Source: JAJKIV01 sp036741775 | GTDB lineage: Bacteria > Gemmatimonadota > Gemmatimonadetes > Gemmatimonadales > Gemmatimonadaceae | Assembly (NCBI GenBank): GCA_036741775.1 | Contig: DAINRQ010000005.1 | Location: 56,919-120,918 of the forward strand | Length of the DNA stretch: 64,000 nt | Direction of reading: 5' to 3' | Shown here: positions 16,863 to 25,722 of the stretch, piece by piece | How the letters are laid out: every line of letters starts with the position of its first letter | How positions within the stretch are numbered: the stretch's first letter is position 1 | The notes under the pieces: generated by a model | Databases searched by the model: none | The model's input: the letters and a program-made list of their open reading frames with translations, nothing else | Told to the model about the DNA's origin: nothing | Program-made: the position numbers and the translations under genes

Positions 16863-17151
16863 GTTCCGATACGGAATTCGCCCCGAGTTCACGCAGCGCT
16901 TCGTTCTCGCCGACGGCCGCACGCTCGAGCGTCAAGTCGGCATGGCGGTAGTGCACCCCGCGGGAGCCTACGCGCCCGACTTCGTTGTGTTCGCCGAACC
17001 GTCCGATACGGTGATTGTCGGCGCACGCTCGCTCGAAGGAATGAATCTCCGCGTGGACGCCCAGCGAAAGCAGCTCGTTCCCGCAGGGCCAATCCTGGCG
17101 GGCTCCGCACGCGGGCGCCGAAGTCAGCGTCCAGCTGCCACGATGGCCTGA
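16846..17151 (+). pseudogene. C-terminal remnant of a clan AA aspartyl protease
   Basis: This frame overlaps the end of the oxidase gene by 17 bases. From residue 12 it reads like the C-terminal third of small retropepsin-like (clan AA) proteases: RPEFTQRFVLADGRTLERQV, then DTVIVGARSLEGMNLRVD and a VPAGPILA end. The N-terminal region that would carry the catalytic Asp is missing, replaced by the oxidase 3' end. The last dozen residues run past the usual end and overlap the convergent MocR gene. I see a truncated remnant; an alternative is a small antitoxin-like protein that reuses only this part of the fold. Confidence 0.5.
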
Positions 17152-18650
17152 CGCAACGTCCGCAGCGCCGGTCCCATATCCGACGGCCGCACCGTCGCGA
17201 ACCCTAACAACAATCCCGGACGGAGCCGCGCCTCGACGCGGTACGTGGAGAGCGCGCCCGCTTCAACGCCCACCTCACGCGCAAGCCGCGAGATGCGGAC
17301 ATCGTCCGCACGCCGATCGCGTAACCACGCGACCAGATGCATCCCCGTCTCCACCGGCTGCGGCTCCACGAATTCGCCGAGCTCTCGCGCGATGCCGCGC
17401 AACAACGCCTCCTGCCGCTCCGCGTAGGCAACCCGCATCTGCCTGACGTGCCTCGTGAAGTGCCCGTCATCGATGAACTCCGCGAGCGTGGCTTGCTCGA
17501 CGCTGGGCGCTACATGATCGGTGAGTGACTGCGCCGCGCGAAACAGGTCGACGAGAGCGGGCGGAACGATCACGTAGCCAAGGCGAAGAGCAGGGAACAC
17601 TGTCTTGCTGAAGGTTCCCAGGTAGATCACCCGGTCGTTCGTGTCGAGTCCCTGCAGCGATGGGATGGGCGCGCCGACGTACCGAAACTCACTGTCGTAG
17701 TCGTCCTCGAGGACCCACGCGCCCGCGTTGCCCGCCCAATCGAGCAACGCGAGCCGCCGGGGGAGCGACATCGTCGCGCCGAGCGGAAAGTGGTGCGACG
17801 GTGAGACGATGGCGGCGCGTGCCCCCGGCGCTCGGCGCACGCCTTCGGCGACGATCAGTCCTTCGGCGTCCACCGGGATCGGCGCGATCGCGGCGCCTGC
17901 CGTCCCGAGCAGCGCACGAGCCATGGGGTACCCCGGGTCTTCGACCCAGGCGACGTCGCCCACTCGCAGCAACGCGCGCGACGCAAGGTAGATCCCCTGC
18001 TGCGTTCCACGGACGAGGATCACCTGGTCCGCGGTCGCGGTGACGCCGCGCGCGGCACTGACGTAGGCGGCGATGGCGGCGCGCAACGGCCGATGACCCT
18101 GTTCGCTCCCATAGCCCAGGAGTGCGGCGCCGGATCGCCGCGCGCGCCGCGCGTAGATGCGTGCCCACAGCCGGGCCGGGAAGAGGTCCAGCGCCGGCTC
18201 GCCCGCGCGGAAGGGCACGGGTGCGGGGCGCACGCGAAAGGTGCCGGCGGCGGACCGCAGGACGTCCTTCGCCTGAAGCGTTAGGCGGTCGATCTCCGCG
18301 TCGCGTGGAGGTCGCGTGACGGTCCGTGGCTCCGCCTTCTCCAGCGCGAGGATGGACACGAAGCTGCCGGCGCTGCCACGACCCGCGATGAACCCTTCGG
18401 TCTCCAGATGCGCGTACGCGAGCACCACCGTCGTGCGCGACACGCCAAGGTCGTCGGCCAGCGTTCGCGACGCGGGGAGGCGAGTGCCGGGCGGAAGACG
18501 TCCCTCGAGGATAGCGGAGCGAATCGCCGCGTAGACCTGGCGTTGCAGTGGAACGTGCGTGCGCCGGTCGAGCACGATCATGAGTGGAGCGGATCCGGGC
18601 CGAACCCTCGCCCCGGCCCGGGAGCGCCGTGACTGCTTGGTATTAAGCAT
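17124..18650 (-). CDS. MocR/PdxR-type GntR regulator with aminotransferase domain
   Basis: The protein has up to 508 residues (an ATG at 18581, MIVLDRRTHV, is a possible later start). The N-terminal winged helix has the GntR pattern LYxxIRxxIxxGxLxPGxxLPSSRxLA (here PLQRQVYAAIRSAILEGRLP). The rest is a fold-type-I aminotransferase domain with the PLP lysine in GTFSKTVFPALRLGY. Such regulators sense PLP or amino-group compounds and usually control a divergent gene. The divergent neighbour encodes a PNPOx-like flavoprotein, consistent with control of vitamin B6-related metabolism. A candidate operator is given separately. Confidence 0.9.
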   Translation of the reverse strand: MLNTKQSRRSRAGARVRPGSAPLMIVLDRRTHVPLQRQVYAAIRSAILEGRLPPGTRLPASRTLADDLGVSRTTVVLAYAHLETEGFIAGRGSAGSFVSILALEKAEPRTVTRPPRDAEIDRLTLQAKDVLRSAAGTFRVRPAPVPFRAGEPALDLFPARLWARIYARRARRSGAALLGYGSEQGHRPLRAAIAAYVSAARGVTATADQVILVRGTQQGIYLASRALLRVGDVAWVEDPGYPMARALLGTAGAAIAPIPVDAEGLIVAEGVRRAPGARAAIVSPSHHFPLGATMSLPRRLALLDWAGNAGAWVLEDDYDSEFRYVGAPIPSLQGLDTNDRVIYLGTFSKTVFPALRLGYVIVPPALVDLFRAAQSLTDHVAPSVEQATLAEFIDDGHFTRHVRQMRVAYAERQEALLRGIARELGEFVEPQPVETGMHLVAWLRDRRADDVRISRLAREVGVEAGALSTYRVEARLRPGLLLGFATVRPSDMGPALRTLRQAIVAAGR

Positions 18651-18675
18651 CGCGCACTTTTTGGACGCTTTGAGA

Positions 18676-18698
18676 TATCATGCCGAAGTGTATCGTGC
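18676..18698. promoter_or_regulatory. Candidate MocR operator: two direct repeats
   Basis: TATCATGC (18676-18683) and TATCGTGC (18691-18698) are direct repeats starting 15 bases apart. They lie between the divergent MocR gene and the PNPOx-like gene, about 58 bases upstream of its ATG. MocR proteins often bind paired direct repeats between divergent genes. The assignment is inference from position and repeat form. Confidence 0.35.
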
Positions 18699-18755
18699 AT
18701 GTTGGACCGGCGCCGTGTACGCCCGCCGGCAACGTCCAATCGTACGGCAACACAC

Positions 18756-19439
18756 ATGACCAGATCGGACTCTGCCGCTGACGCGACCAGCCGCTTCGGC
18801 GTATCGAGCCTCAACCGTGTGCGCAGGCATCCGGAACGCGCGCACTATGATCGCGCGACCGTTCACGACATCCTCGACCGCGGCCTCGTCGCGCACGTCG
18901 CGTTCGTGGACCAGGGCCGTCCTATCGTGATCCCCATGACGTACGGACGCGATGATGACCGGATCTATCTGCACGGGGCACGTAAGGGACGTGTTGCCAC
19001 AGCCACGAGCGGCGAGCCCGTCAGCATTGGCGTCACGCTCGTCGATGGCCTCGTTATCGCGCGATCGCTCTTCGACTCCTCCATGAACTACCGCGCCGTG
19101 GTGATCCATGGCCGGGCGGTGGAGCTCGAGGACCGAGCAGAGCGCCTACACGCACTCCGCCGCATCAGTGAGCACGTTTTGCCGGGGCGGTGGGACGAGG
19201 TCCGCGAGCCGTCAGACCAGGAGCTCAAGGGAACGGTCGTGCTCGCGGTGGAAATCGAAGCCGCCTCGGCGAAAGTCCGCGCCCACGGGGTGGGGCACGA
19301 CAATGAGCCCGGCGATGCCCACGTGTGGGCTGGGGTCATCCCGATCTCGACCACCGTCGGGTCGCCGCTGCAGGACCCCGAAGTGCCGGCCGATGTGCCG
19401 GTTCCGCCCTCGGTCGTACGCCTGTGCGGGGGTGGATAA
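18756..19439 (+). CDS. Pyridoxamine 5'-phosphate oxidase-like FMN-binding protein
   Basis: The protein has 227 residues from ATG 18756. It contains the split-barrel pattern of PF12900/PNPOx-like proteins: ILDRGLVAHVAFVDQGRPIV, IPMTYGRDDDRIYLHGARKG, SIGVTLVDGLVIARSLF and NYRAVVIHGRAVELED. These match the flavin-binding barrel of Nim-like reductases. The long C-terminal extension is less conserved and may cap the active site. Its position opposite a MocR regulator suggests PLP-responsive expression. The true substrate is unknown; some members bind heme or F420 instead of FMN. Confidence 0.8.
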   Translation: MTRSDSAADATSRFGVSSLNRVRRHPERAHYDRATVHDILDRGLVAHVAFVDQGRPIVIPMTYGRDDDRIYLHGARKGRVATATSGEPVSIGVTLVDGLVIARSLFDSSMNYRAVVIHGRAVELEDRAERLHALRRISEHVLPGRWDEVREPSDQELKGTVVLAVEIEAASAKVRAHGVGHDNEPGDAHVWAGVIPISTTVGSPLQDPEVPADVPVPPSVVRLCGGG

Positions 19440-19549
19440 CGAGCCGATGTCGAATTCGCGGGCTCCGGATCGACGTACTTGTAGACGCATTGGCGGATCC
19501 AACGCCGAGCGGTCTCAGGAAGTCGAACGGCGCTCGCTGGGAGGGTGAG

Positions 19550-19975
19550 ATGCCACGGATTGCGAGTTTCGAGAAGCCATTGTCCAGCGGGGCGGCGCGG
19601 AGTGAGCGCCGGTCCGATACGACCGACCGCACGTTGTTCGTCGGCGTGGTGCACGCCGTCGATGGCGTTCGCCTCATGGTTGCGGCGGATTCACGCCGCG
19701 ATCTCATCTGGCAGCTGTCCGAGTACGTGCGTGAGCACGGCGACGACATGCTGCGTCCCGATCACGCGCGGCATCTGCGCAATCTCCTTGCGCGAGGCGA
19801 GCTGGAGGCCGCGGTGGAGCTGTACTTCGCGCTCGTCGGACAACGGTGGGACGAGGAATGGCTGGTGACTGCCGTCGTCGAGTTGAACGACCGGAGTAAC
19901 GTTGCGGCTGTCGTGGGTGAAGTCGCATTTCGCGATGCGCTGCGCGGGCCACGGAGGCTGCGCGACGCATCGTGA
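19550..19975 (+). CDS. Hypothetical soluble protein, 141 residues
   Basis: ATG 19550 follows a GGGAGGG ribosome site. The product begins with a Ser/Arg-rich flexible tail of about 28 residues, then a compact domain (LFVGVVHAVDGVRLMVAADS with downstream helices LIWQLSEYVREHGDDML and ARHLRNLLARGELEAAVELY). There is no signal peptide. I do not recognise a family. The gene stands about 110 bases after the PNPOx-like gene on the same strand and might be cotranscribed with it. Confidence 0.55.
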   Translation: MPRIASFEKPLSSGAARSERRSDTTDRTLFVGVVHAVDGVRLMVAADSRRDLIWQLSEYVREHGDDMLRPDHARHLRNLLARGELEAAVELYFALVGQRWDEEWLVTAVVELNDRSNVAAVVGEVAFRDALRGPRRLRDAS

Positions 19976-20000
19976 CTTGTCGATCGGTGGCGCCCCGAAT

Positions 20001-20609
20001 CTAGGGCGACGCACCCCACGGAGGCGGTGGCGGCGTGATCGGTTGGGTCAGGGCGAACTCGACGCGCACCCGGCGGTCCGTCCCCTCGCGGCGCAATGCG
20101 TATGCGAAATACTCGCCCGGAACCACCTCGATCGTCCACACGTTCGCGCGAGCGGCAGGAATCAATGTGGCCGTATGCGCGTCCGCGGGAAACTCCTGAC
20201 GCGCCGCTGTCCCCGGATCTCGGGTATCGCCGCCGTACTGGGTGATCTGGTCTTCGCTCCCGTCCTCGTGCCGGTGATCGTGCTTGAGCCGGAGTCCGGC
20301 CGCAGTTCGGGTGACCACCCACGTACGCGAGCGATCGCTCCCAACGTGAAAGGGAATGCGTATCTCGTCGCTCGTGCAGCTTCGGACGTGCATCCGGAGC
20401 TCCGAGTTCCGGAACGTGCTGTCGGCCGCGCCACCTTCGGTCAGCCGGCCACCGTACGCCTTGCCGCAGAGCGATTGCAGCGCGTCCCAGAAGGCGTCCG
20501 TCGGCGAGGCGAGGCGCTGCGATTCGTGGCGCACAGCCGACTGACATCCGAGATTGAGCCCGAGCGTGAGCGAAGCGGTCACCGCTCGGGCTGTTCGAAT
20601 CGTTGTCAT
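20001..20609 (-). CDS. Hypothetical lipoprotein, 202 residues
   Basis: I chose ATG 20609 because it starts a signal peptide with a Leu-Gly-Cys lipobox (LTLGLNLGCQ, Cys near residue 22). The body has several Cys residues (SLCGKAYGG, RSCTSDEIRIPF) and His-rich turns (LRLKHDHRHEDG). The C terminus is rich in proline. This looks like a periplasmic or outer-membrane lipoprotein with disulfides; I do not recognise its function. The gene is divergent from the ECF sigma gene, with about 170 bases between them. Confidence 0.65.
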   Translation of the reverse strand: MTTIRTARAVTASLTLGLNLGCQSAVRHESQRLASPTDAFWDALQSLCGKAYGGRLTEGGAADSTFRNSELRMHVRSCTSDEIRIPFHVGSDRSRTWVVTRTAAGLRLKHDHRHEDGSEDQITQYGGDTRDPGTAARQEFPADAHTATLIPAARANVWTIEVVPGEYFAYALRREGTDRRVRVEFALTQPITPPPPPWGASP

Positions 20610-20782
20610 GCCCGGAAGAAAACGCCTCCGGGTGGGTCGTGCAACGCACCGGGGGCGCGATGAAGAAGGCGCAGGAACAATGCTCGGGATGACGGGCTCG
20701 TGACCGGGCGGGCGCTCTCTGGCAGGGCCGGCGCGCTGGAGGTAGCTTCGCGGCAACGCTACGCTTCCCCCGCGCCCCGCGC

Positions 20783-21373
20783 ATGGCGGCGATCGAACCA
20801 CCGAACCGCATCACGGCTGTCCTTCTGCAGACCGACGGGCCGAACGCCGGCTCGGCGCCGCTCGATCTGCTCCTGCCGCTCGTGTACGACGAGCTTCGCG
20901 AAATGGCCGGCCGGCGCCTTCGCCAGGAGCGCGGCGACGTCACCATCTCGCCGACGGAGCTCGTGCACGAGGCGTATCTCCGCCTCGGTGATACGAGCGG
21001 CGTCACGGCGCGCGGTCGCGCGTACTTCTTCGCGGCCGCCGCGCAGGCAATGCGCCGCATCATCGTCGACCACGCGCGCCGGCGCGGGCGACAAAAGCGC
21101 GGTGGTGGCGAGCACGTCATCACCCTCGACGAGGGACTCGCGCTCACCGATGGCGCGCACGTCGAGGTGCTCGATCTCGAGGAAGGTCTCGAGCAGCTGA
21201 CCACGATCGCGGGACGTGCCGCGCGCGTCGTCGAATGTCGGTTTTATGGCGGGCTCTCCATCGATGAGACTGCGGCAGCCCTCGGCATCACGACGCGCAC
21301 GGTAAACCGCGATTGGCAGTTCGCGCGGGCCTGGCTCCACGACTACCTGAAGCAGGCGGCGCGGAGGGCGTGA
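20783..21373 (+). CDS. ECF-type RNA polymerase sigma factor (TIGR02999 type)
   Basis: This protein of 196 residues has region 2 (PLVYDELREMAGRRLRQERG, then ELVHEAYLRLGD and AAQAMRRIIVDHARRRGRQK) and region 4 (VVECRFYGGLSIDETAAALG then TRTVNRDWQFARAWL), the signature of the group paired with eukaryote-like kinases. These factors lack an anti-sigma partner and are thought to be switched by the kinase. The kinase gene starts one base after the stop of this gene, so the two form a coupled pair. Confidence 0.9.
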   Translation: MAAIEPPNRITAVLLQTDGPNAGSAPLDLLLPLVYDELREMAGRRLRQERGDVTISPTELVHEAYLRLGDTSGVTARGRAYFFAAAAQAMRRIIVDHARRRGRQKRGGGEHVITLDEGLALTDGAHVEVLDLEEGLEQLTTIAGRAARVVECRFYGGLSIDETAAALGITTRTVNRDWQFARAWLHDYLKQAARRA

Positions 21374-21374
21374 C

Positions 21375-24143
21375 GTGAGCGAGATCGATTGGCCCGCCGT
21401 TGCCGAGATCTTCGCCGACGCGCTGGAACTGCCGCACGAGCAGCGGGCGGCATTCGTCGCCGAGCGATGTGGGGATCGCCCGGAAATGAACGTGGCCGTC
21501 GAACGAATGCTCATCGCGCGCGATGAGGCTCATCCGGAGTTCCTCGGCGGGTTGCGGCGCGACCTGCTCGACGAGGTGGCCGGCGCAGGTGCGTCGCTCG
21601 AGCGCGCGGGCCCGTGGCGCCTGATCCGCGAGATCGGTCACGGCGGCATGGGCCGGGTGTTCCTCGCCGAGCGTGCCGACGATCAATTCGATCAGAAGGT
21701 GGCCGTCAAGCTGCTCAAGCGTGGCATGGACTCCGATGCGATCCTCGCCCGCTTCCTGCGCGAGCGTCAGATCCTGGCGGGGCTCGACCACCCGAACATC
21801 GCGCGGCTCCTGGATGGTGGCATCGCGGACGACGGCCGGCCGTACTTCGTGATGGAGTACGTGGATGGCGAGTCGATCACGGCGTACGCCGACGCCCGTC
21901 GCCTCTCGATCGACGCGCGTCTCACGCTGTTCCGAACGGTCTGCCTGGCGGTCGAGCACGCACATCGCAACCTGGTGGTCCACCGCGACCTCAAGCCGTC
22001 GAACATTCTCGTCACGAACGACGGGCGGCCCAAGTTGCTCGACTTCGGGATCGCGAAGCTCCTGTCGTCGCCCCACGACAAGGCGGAGGCGGCGACGCTC
22101 ACGTCGGCTGGCGTCAGGCTCCTCACGCCGGATTACGCGGCGCCCGAGCAATTCCGCGGCGGGCCTATCACTACCGCGACGGATGTGTATGGGCTTGGTG
22201 CAGTGTTGTTCCATCTACTCGCCGGCCACCCACCCGTCGATGCCCGGGCTCGACAGGGGGGCGAGCGTGCCCACGACACCGACCCCATCCCGGTCTCCAC
22301 GGCCCCATTCCGCCCGGTGCCGGGACTCGACGACACCCCCGGCCCCGACGCGGTAGCGGCCCTGCGATCGACCGACGCGACACGCCTCAGGCGTCGGCTC
22401 TCGGGGGACCTCGATACGATCGTGGCGACGGCGCTCCGTGCCACACCGGACCGCCGATACGCGTCGGTAGGCGCGTTGCACGATGACATTCGCCGGCATC
22501 TCGAGCGGCTTCCCGTGCGGGCTCGCCCGGATACGTTAGGCTACCGCACCTCACGCTTCGTTCGCCGGCACCGCGCGGTCGTCGCTGCCGCAGGCGTCGT
22601 CGCGACGCTGCTCGTCGCGTTCGGGATCAGCACGGCCATCCAGGCGCGCGCGCTCGAGGCAGAGCGCGACCGCGCGCGCCTCGAGGCCGACGCGGCACGC
22701 GAAGTGGCGGAGTTCCTGGTGGGCGTGTTCGAGGTGGCCGACCCGCTGACATCCGCCGCAGGCGGTGCCGTCAGCGCGAGCGATCTGCTCGATCGTGGCG
22801 CTCGGCGCATCGAGTCCGACCTCGCGGGACAGGCCGCCGTCCAGGCTCGCCTGCTGGAGGTCATCGGTCGTGCGTACGCGAACCTGCAGCGGACGGACCG
22901 CGCGGCGCCGCTTCTCTCTCGTGCCGTGGAGTTGCAGCGCTCCATCGCCGGCCCCGAGAGTCCCTCCGTCGGCGCCGCGTTGCAACACCTGGCTCGAGTG
23001 CTGACGCAGGGAAACAGCTTCCCGCAGGCGGCATCCGCGCTGCGTGAGGCCCTCGCGATCCAACGACGCATCGAGCCGGACGGGGCGGCGGTGTGGGGAT
23101 TGTTCATGGACCTGGCGTACGTGCTCCACGGGTCGGGCGACACCGAGGGCGGCCGCGCAATGGAAGACTCGGCGACGGCGCTCTTCAGTCGCCTGACCGT
23201 CCGGGATTTCGGCGAATCCCGCGAGGAACTTCGGCGCGTCGCGGACCTGTTGAGAAGGAGTCGACCGCCGATGTCGACGTACGCGGATAGCGTGTTCTCG
23301 CGACTGGTGGCGGTCGAGCGTGCCGCGTCCGGCCGGAATGGCGTAGCCGTCGCGGCCGCCCTCACCTCCTGGGCCTCGGCGAAGGCCCGCCGTCGCGAGT
23401 ACGCAACCGCCGACTCCATGCTCAGCGTCGCCGTCAGTATTCATAGAGCGGCCGAGCGGTCATCCGTGGCCGAGGCGAACGCGCTCAACCAGCAGGCGAT
23501 GGTGGTGCTGCAAACGGGCGATGCCGCGCGCGCCGAGTCCCTCGCTCGCGAAGCGCTGCGGATCCTCATCGACCGGCTTGGCCCGGACCACCGCGAGGTC
23601 GCGATCATGCGGCTCTCCCTCGCTTTCGCCCTGCAACGCCGCGACCGCATCGACGAGGCGATCGAGATGAGCCGACTCGCGAACGCGACGTTCGAGCGCA
23701 ACGAGAACGACGCGGTTGCCCTCCTGCCGCAGAATCAGTGGGATCTCGCGCTCATGCTCCGCGGCACGGGACGAATGGAGGAAGCACTCGGTGAGTTCGC
23801 CAAATCGCTGCGCACCTTCGAGACGCGCTTCCCGCCGAACTACGTGGTGACCGCGACCGTGCGACGCGACTACGGCGCTGCCCTCGTCGATGCCGGGCGC
23901 CCGGCTGACGCGGTGCCGATGCTCCAGAGCTCGATCGACGTGTTGTCCGCCCGCTGGGGTGCGGAGGACCCGCGCGTCGATGCGGTCCGCATTTCGCTCG
24001 GTCGGGCGCTTGCCGCGTTAGGCCGCCGAGCGGAGGCCCGGAGGGTACTCGTCGGCGTGGTCGATCGGCTCTCGGCAAAGCGCGGCGCGGCTGACACGTG
24101 GACGCGCCGTGCGCAGGAGGCGCTCGAATCGGTCGAGAGATAG
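21375..24143 (+). CDS. Ser/Thr protein kinase with TPR domain, paired with ECF sigma
   Basis: GTG 21375 starts a 922-residue protein. Residues 1-60 form a helical region also found in the second kinase here (ALELPHEQRAAFVAERCG). The kinase domain (80-380) has IGHGGMGRVF, Lys112, HRDLKPSN (from 203) and DFG (223-225). A membrane segment lies at 400-420, followed by about 500 residues of TPR helices outside, which could bind a partner or substrate. Its likely role is to sense an outside state and phosphorylate the cotranscribed sigma factor. A hairpin follows the gene. Confidence 0.9.
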   Translation: MSEIDWPAVAEIFADALELPHEQRAAFVAERCGDRPEMNVAVERMLIARDEAHPEFLGGLRRDLLDEVAGAGASLERAGPWRLIREIGHGGMGRVFLAERADDQFDQKVAVKLLKRGMDSDAILARFLRERQILAGLDHPNIARLLDGGIADDGRPYFVMEYVDGESITAYADARRLSIDARLTLFRTVCLAVEHAHRNLVVHRDLKPSNILVTNDGRPKLLDFGIAKLLSSPHDKAEAATLTSAGVRLLTPDYAAPEQFRGGPITTATDVYGLGAVLFHLLAGHPPVDARARQGGERAHDTDPIPVSTAPFRPVPGLDDTPGPDAVAALRSTDATRLRRRLSGDLDTIVATALRATPDRRYASVGALHDDIRRHLERLPVRARPDTLGYRTSRFVRRHRAVVAAAGVVATLLVAFGISTAIQARALEAERDRARLEADAAREVAEFLVGVFEVADPLTSAAGGAVSASDLLDRGARRIESDLAGQAAVQARLLEVIGRAYANLQRTDRAAPLLSRAVELQRSIAGPESPSVGAALQHLARVLTQGNSFPQAASALREALAIQRRIEPDGAAVWGLFMDLAYVLHGSGDTEGGRAMEDSATALFSRLTVRDFGESREELRRVADLLRRSRPPMSTYADSVFSRLVAVERAASGRNGVAVAAALTSWASAKARRREYATADSMLSVAVSIHRAAERSSVAEANALNQQAMVVLQTGDAARAESLAREALRILIDRLGPDHREVAIMRLSLAFALQRRDRIDEAIEMSRLANATFERNENDAVALLPQNQWDLALMLRGTGRMEEALGEFAKSLRTFETRFPPNYVVTATVRRDYGAALVDAGRPADAVPMLQSSIDVLSARWGAEDPRVDAVRISLGRALAALGRRAEARRVLVGVVDRLSAKRGAADTWTRRAQEALESVER

Positions 24144-24180
24144 CCCGTCGTTCCGAGCGGAGCGGCGAAGGCGCGCCGTC

Positions 24181-24238
24181 GAGGAATCGCCGTCGTCCCG
24201 ATAGAGCGGCTACCCTGTCGGGACGAGCGCGATTCCTC
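24181..24238. repeat. Imperfect hairpin between convergent genes, possible terminator
   Basis: The left arm starts GAGGAATCGCCGTCGTCCCG (24181) and the right arm ends at 24238 with its near complement (GGGACGAGCGCGATTCCTC). It lies between the kinase gene (plus) and the LRR gene (minus), so it can end both transcripts. Upstream (24148-24180) the sequence CGTTCCGAGCGGAGCGGCGA looks like another repeat-type spacer. Confidence 0.6.
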
Positions 24239-24278
24239 ATCACCCGCTTGGCGGGTACCCGGCTCGGAAGGATCGAGG

Positions 24279-25466
24279 CTAGAGCATTCCCGACCAGATC
24301 GCGATCAGCGACTCGGCTTGATCGATAAATGGTTCGGCCTGGGCCGGCGCCAGGATGCCGTCGGCGACCATGCCGTTCAGCTGGCCGATGAATGCCTGCA
24401 TCTGGTTGATGGCCGCGGCGTACTGCCCTTTGGCCGCCTTCTCCATCGCGTTCTCGATCTTCGTCTCGAGCGCGTTGGCTTGCCCCTCGTTGATGACGGC
24501 TGGCACCAGATCGTCGATATCCTCCACCGCGTCTTCGCCGATGTCGTCGGCTGGCGTGAAGCCGACGCCGCAGATCTCACCGTCGCCGTCCTCATCGGCC
24601 TCCCTGTACGCGGGGGCGTCGGGCATGTAGAGACCCTCATTCCCGAACGACTGGAAGTTGCAGGTGATTCCCGAGCCGACCTGTGCAACGGAAAGTGGGA
24701 CGAGGCCACTCAGTTCGTTCCCCCAGAGCCCGAAGTAGGCGACCGACGCGAGGTTCCCGAGCTCCGGCGGAATCGATCCGGTGAGTTGATTCCTGCTCAA
24801 GCTGAAGAACTCGAGCTTGAAGAGGTTGCCCAACTCCGGTGGAATGGTCCCCGTGAGCTCATTGAGATCGAGGTCGAGCACGGTCAGGTTCGCCAGATTG
24901 CCCAACTCGGACGGGATGGAACCGGTGAAATGGCTGCGGGCGAGATACATCGTCTCGACGGCCTGGAGGTTGCCTAACGATGCAGGAAGCTGGCCGGTGA
25001 GCTCGTTCGAGTCCACATCGAGCCGCTTGAGATTCGGAAGATTCCCGAGCGCGGCCGGCAACGTTCCGGTGAGGTCGTTGAACCCGAGATTGAGCACTTC
25101 GAGCGACTGGAGGTTGCCGAGCTCCGCGGGGATCGGACCGGTGAGCTGGCGCGCGGTCAAATCCAGAACCTTCACGGACCCGAAGTCCCCCTGCGTGCAC
25201 GTCACGCCTGCCCAGGCACACGGGTTGGGTTCGACACCCCAGCCGTCGACCGATTGCCAGCCGGGCCCATTCGTGCTGTTGTACAGCGCGACGAGTGCCT
25301 GGCACTCGATCTCCGGCATGGAGAGTCCATCGCAGGCGAGGTCGGCATCGATCGCGAGCGCGGGTTTCGGCGGCGCACCCCGAGGGGCAGTCGGCGGGGG
25401 CTGATCAGTGCACGCGGCGAAGATCATCGTGGTGAGCAGCGCGAGCGCGGGAAGTCGTATCGGCAT
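24279..25466 (-). CDS. Plant-type leucine-rich-repeat lipoprotein
   Basis: The protein has 395 residues from ATG 25466, the start that gives a lipoprotein signal (LTTMIFAACTD). Residues 50-100 resemble the LRR N-terminal cap of plant receptor proteins (LYNSTNGPGWQSVDGW, NPCAWAGVTC). At least seven 24-residue repeats follow with the consensus LTGxIPxELGNLxxLxxLxL, the plant-specific kind. A calcium-type DEDGDGEICG loop and a helical C-terminal domain (NALETKIENAMEKAAKGQYA) similar to FIVAR/FIMAH-type cell-surface modules complete it. It is likely surface-exposed and protein-binding. It lies between two kinase/sigma pairs but on its own promoter. Confidence 0.85.
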   Translation of the reverse strand: MPIRLPALALLTTMIFAACTDQPPPTAPRGAPPKPALAIDADLACDGLSMPEIECQALVALYNSTNGPGWQSVDGWGVEPNPCAWAGVTCTQGDFGSVKVLDLTARQLTGPIPAELGNLQSLEVLNLGFNDLTGTLPAALGNLPNLKRLDVDSNELTGQLPASLGNLQAVETMYLARSHFTGSIPSELGNLANLTVLDLDLNELTGTIPPELGNLFKLEFFSLSRNQLTGSIPPELGNLASVAYFGLWGNELSGLVPLSVAQVGSGITCNFQSFGNEGLYMPDAPAYREADEDGDGEICGVGFTPADDIGEDAVEDIDDLVPAVINEGQANALETKIENAMEKAAKGQYAAAINQMQAFIGQLNGMVADGILAPAQAEPFIDQAESLIAIWSGML

Positions 25467-25722
25467 GGGTCGGTCTCCGAAAGTTTGAGGTCGGACACCG
25501 TCCCTGCGCCATCTCGACGCCGTTCGCGACATCGGGTGTCGCGTTCCATCGCGCTCGCCGTTGCCACGATCCGGCCGTGCACTGAGCCGCGACCGTATTG
25601 CACGCTGACGCGCTCTGACGCGTCGACGTACGTTCTTCCCTACGACCGGCCGTCGTTGAACCCTGCTAAAGGGACTTCGCGGGCAGCGCGAGGCGATGAG
25701 GCGTTACCACGGCGACGAGCGA
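25467..25722. other. Spacer between LRR gene and kinase gene
   Basis: No gene is supported here. It should contain the minus-strand promoter of the LRR gene and the terminator of the upstream kinase gene. I found no strong hairpin or recognisable boxes, and no copy of the CGTTAGGC octamer. Confidence 0.4.
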
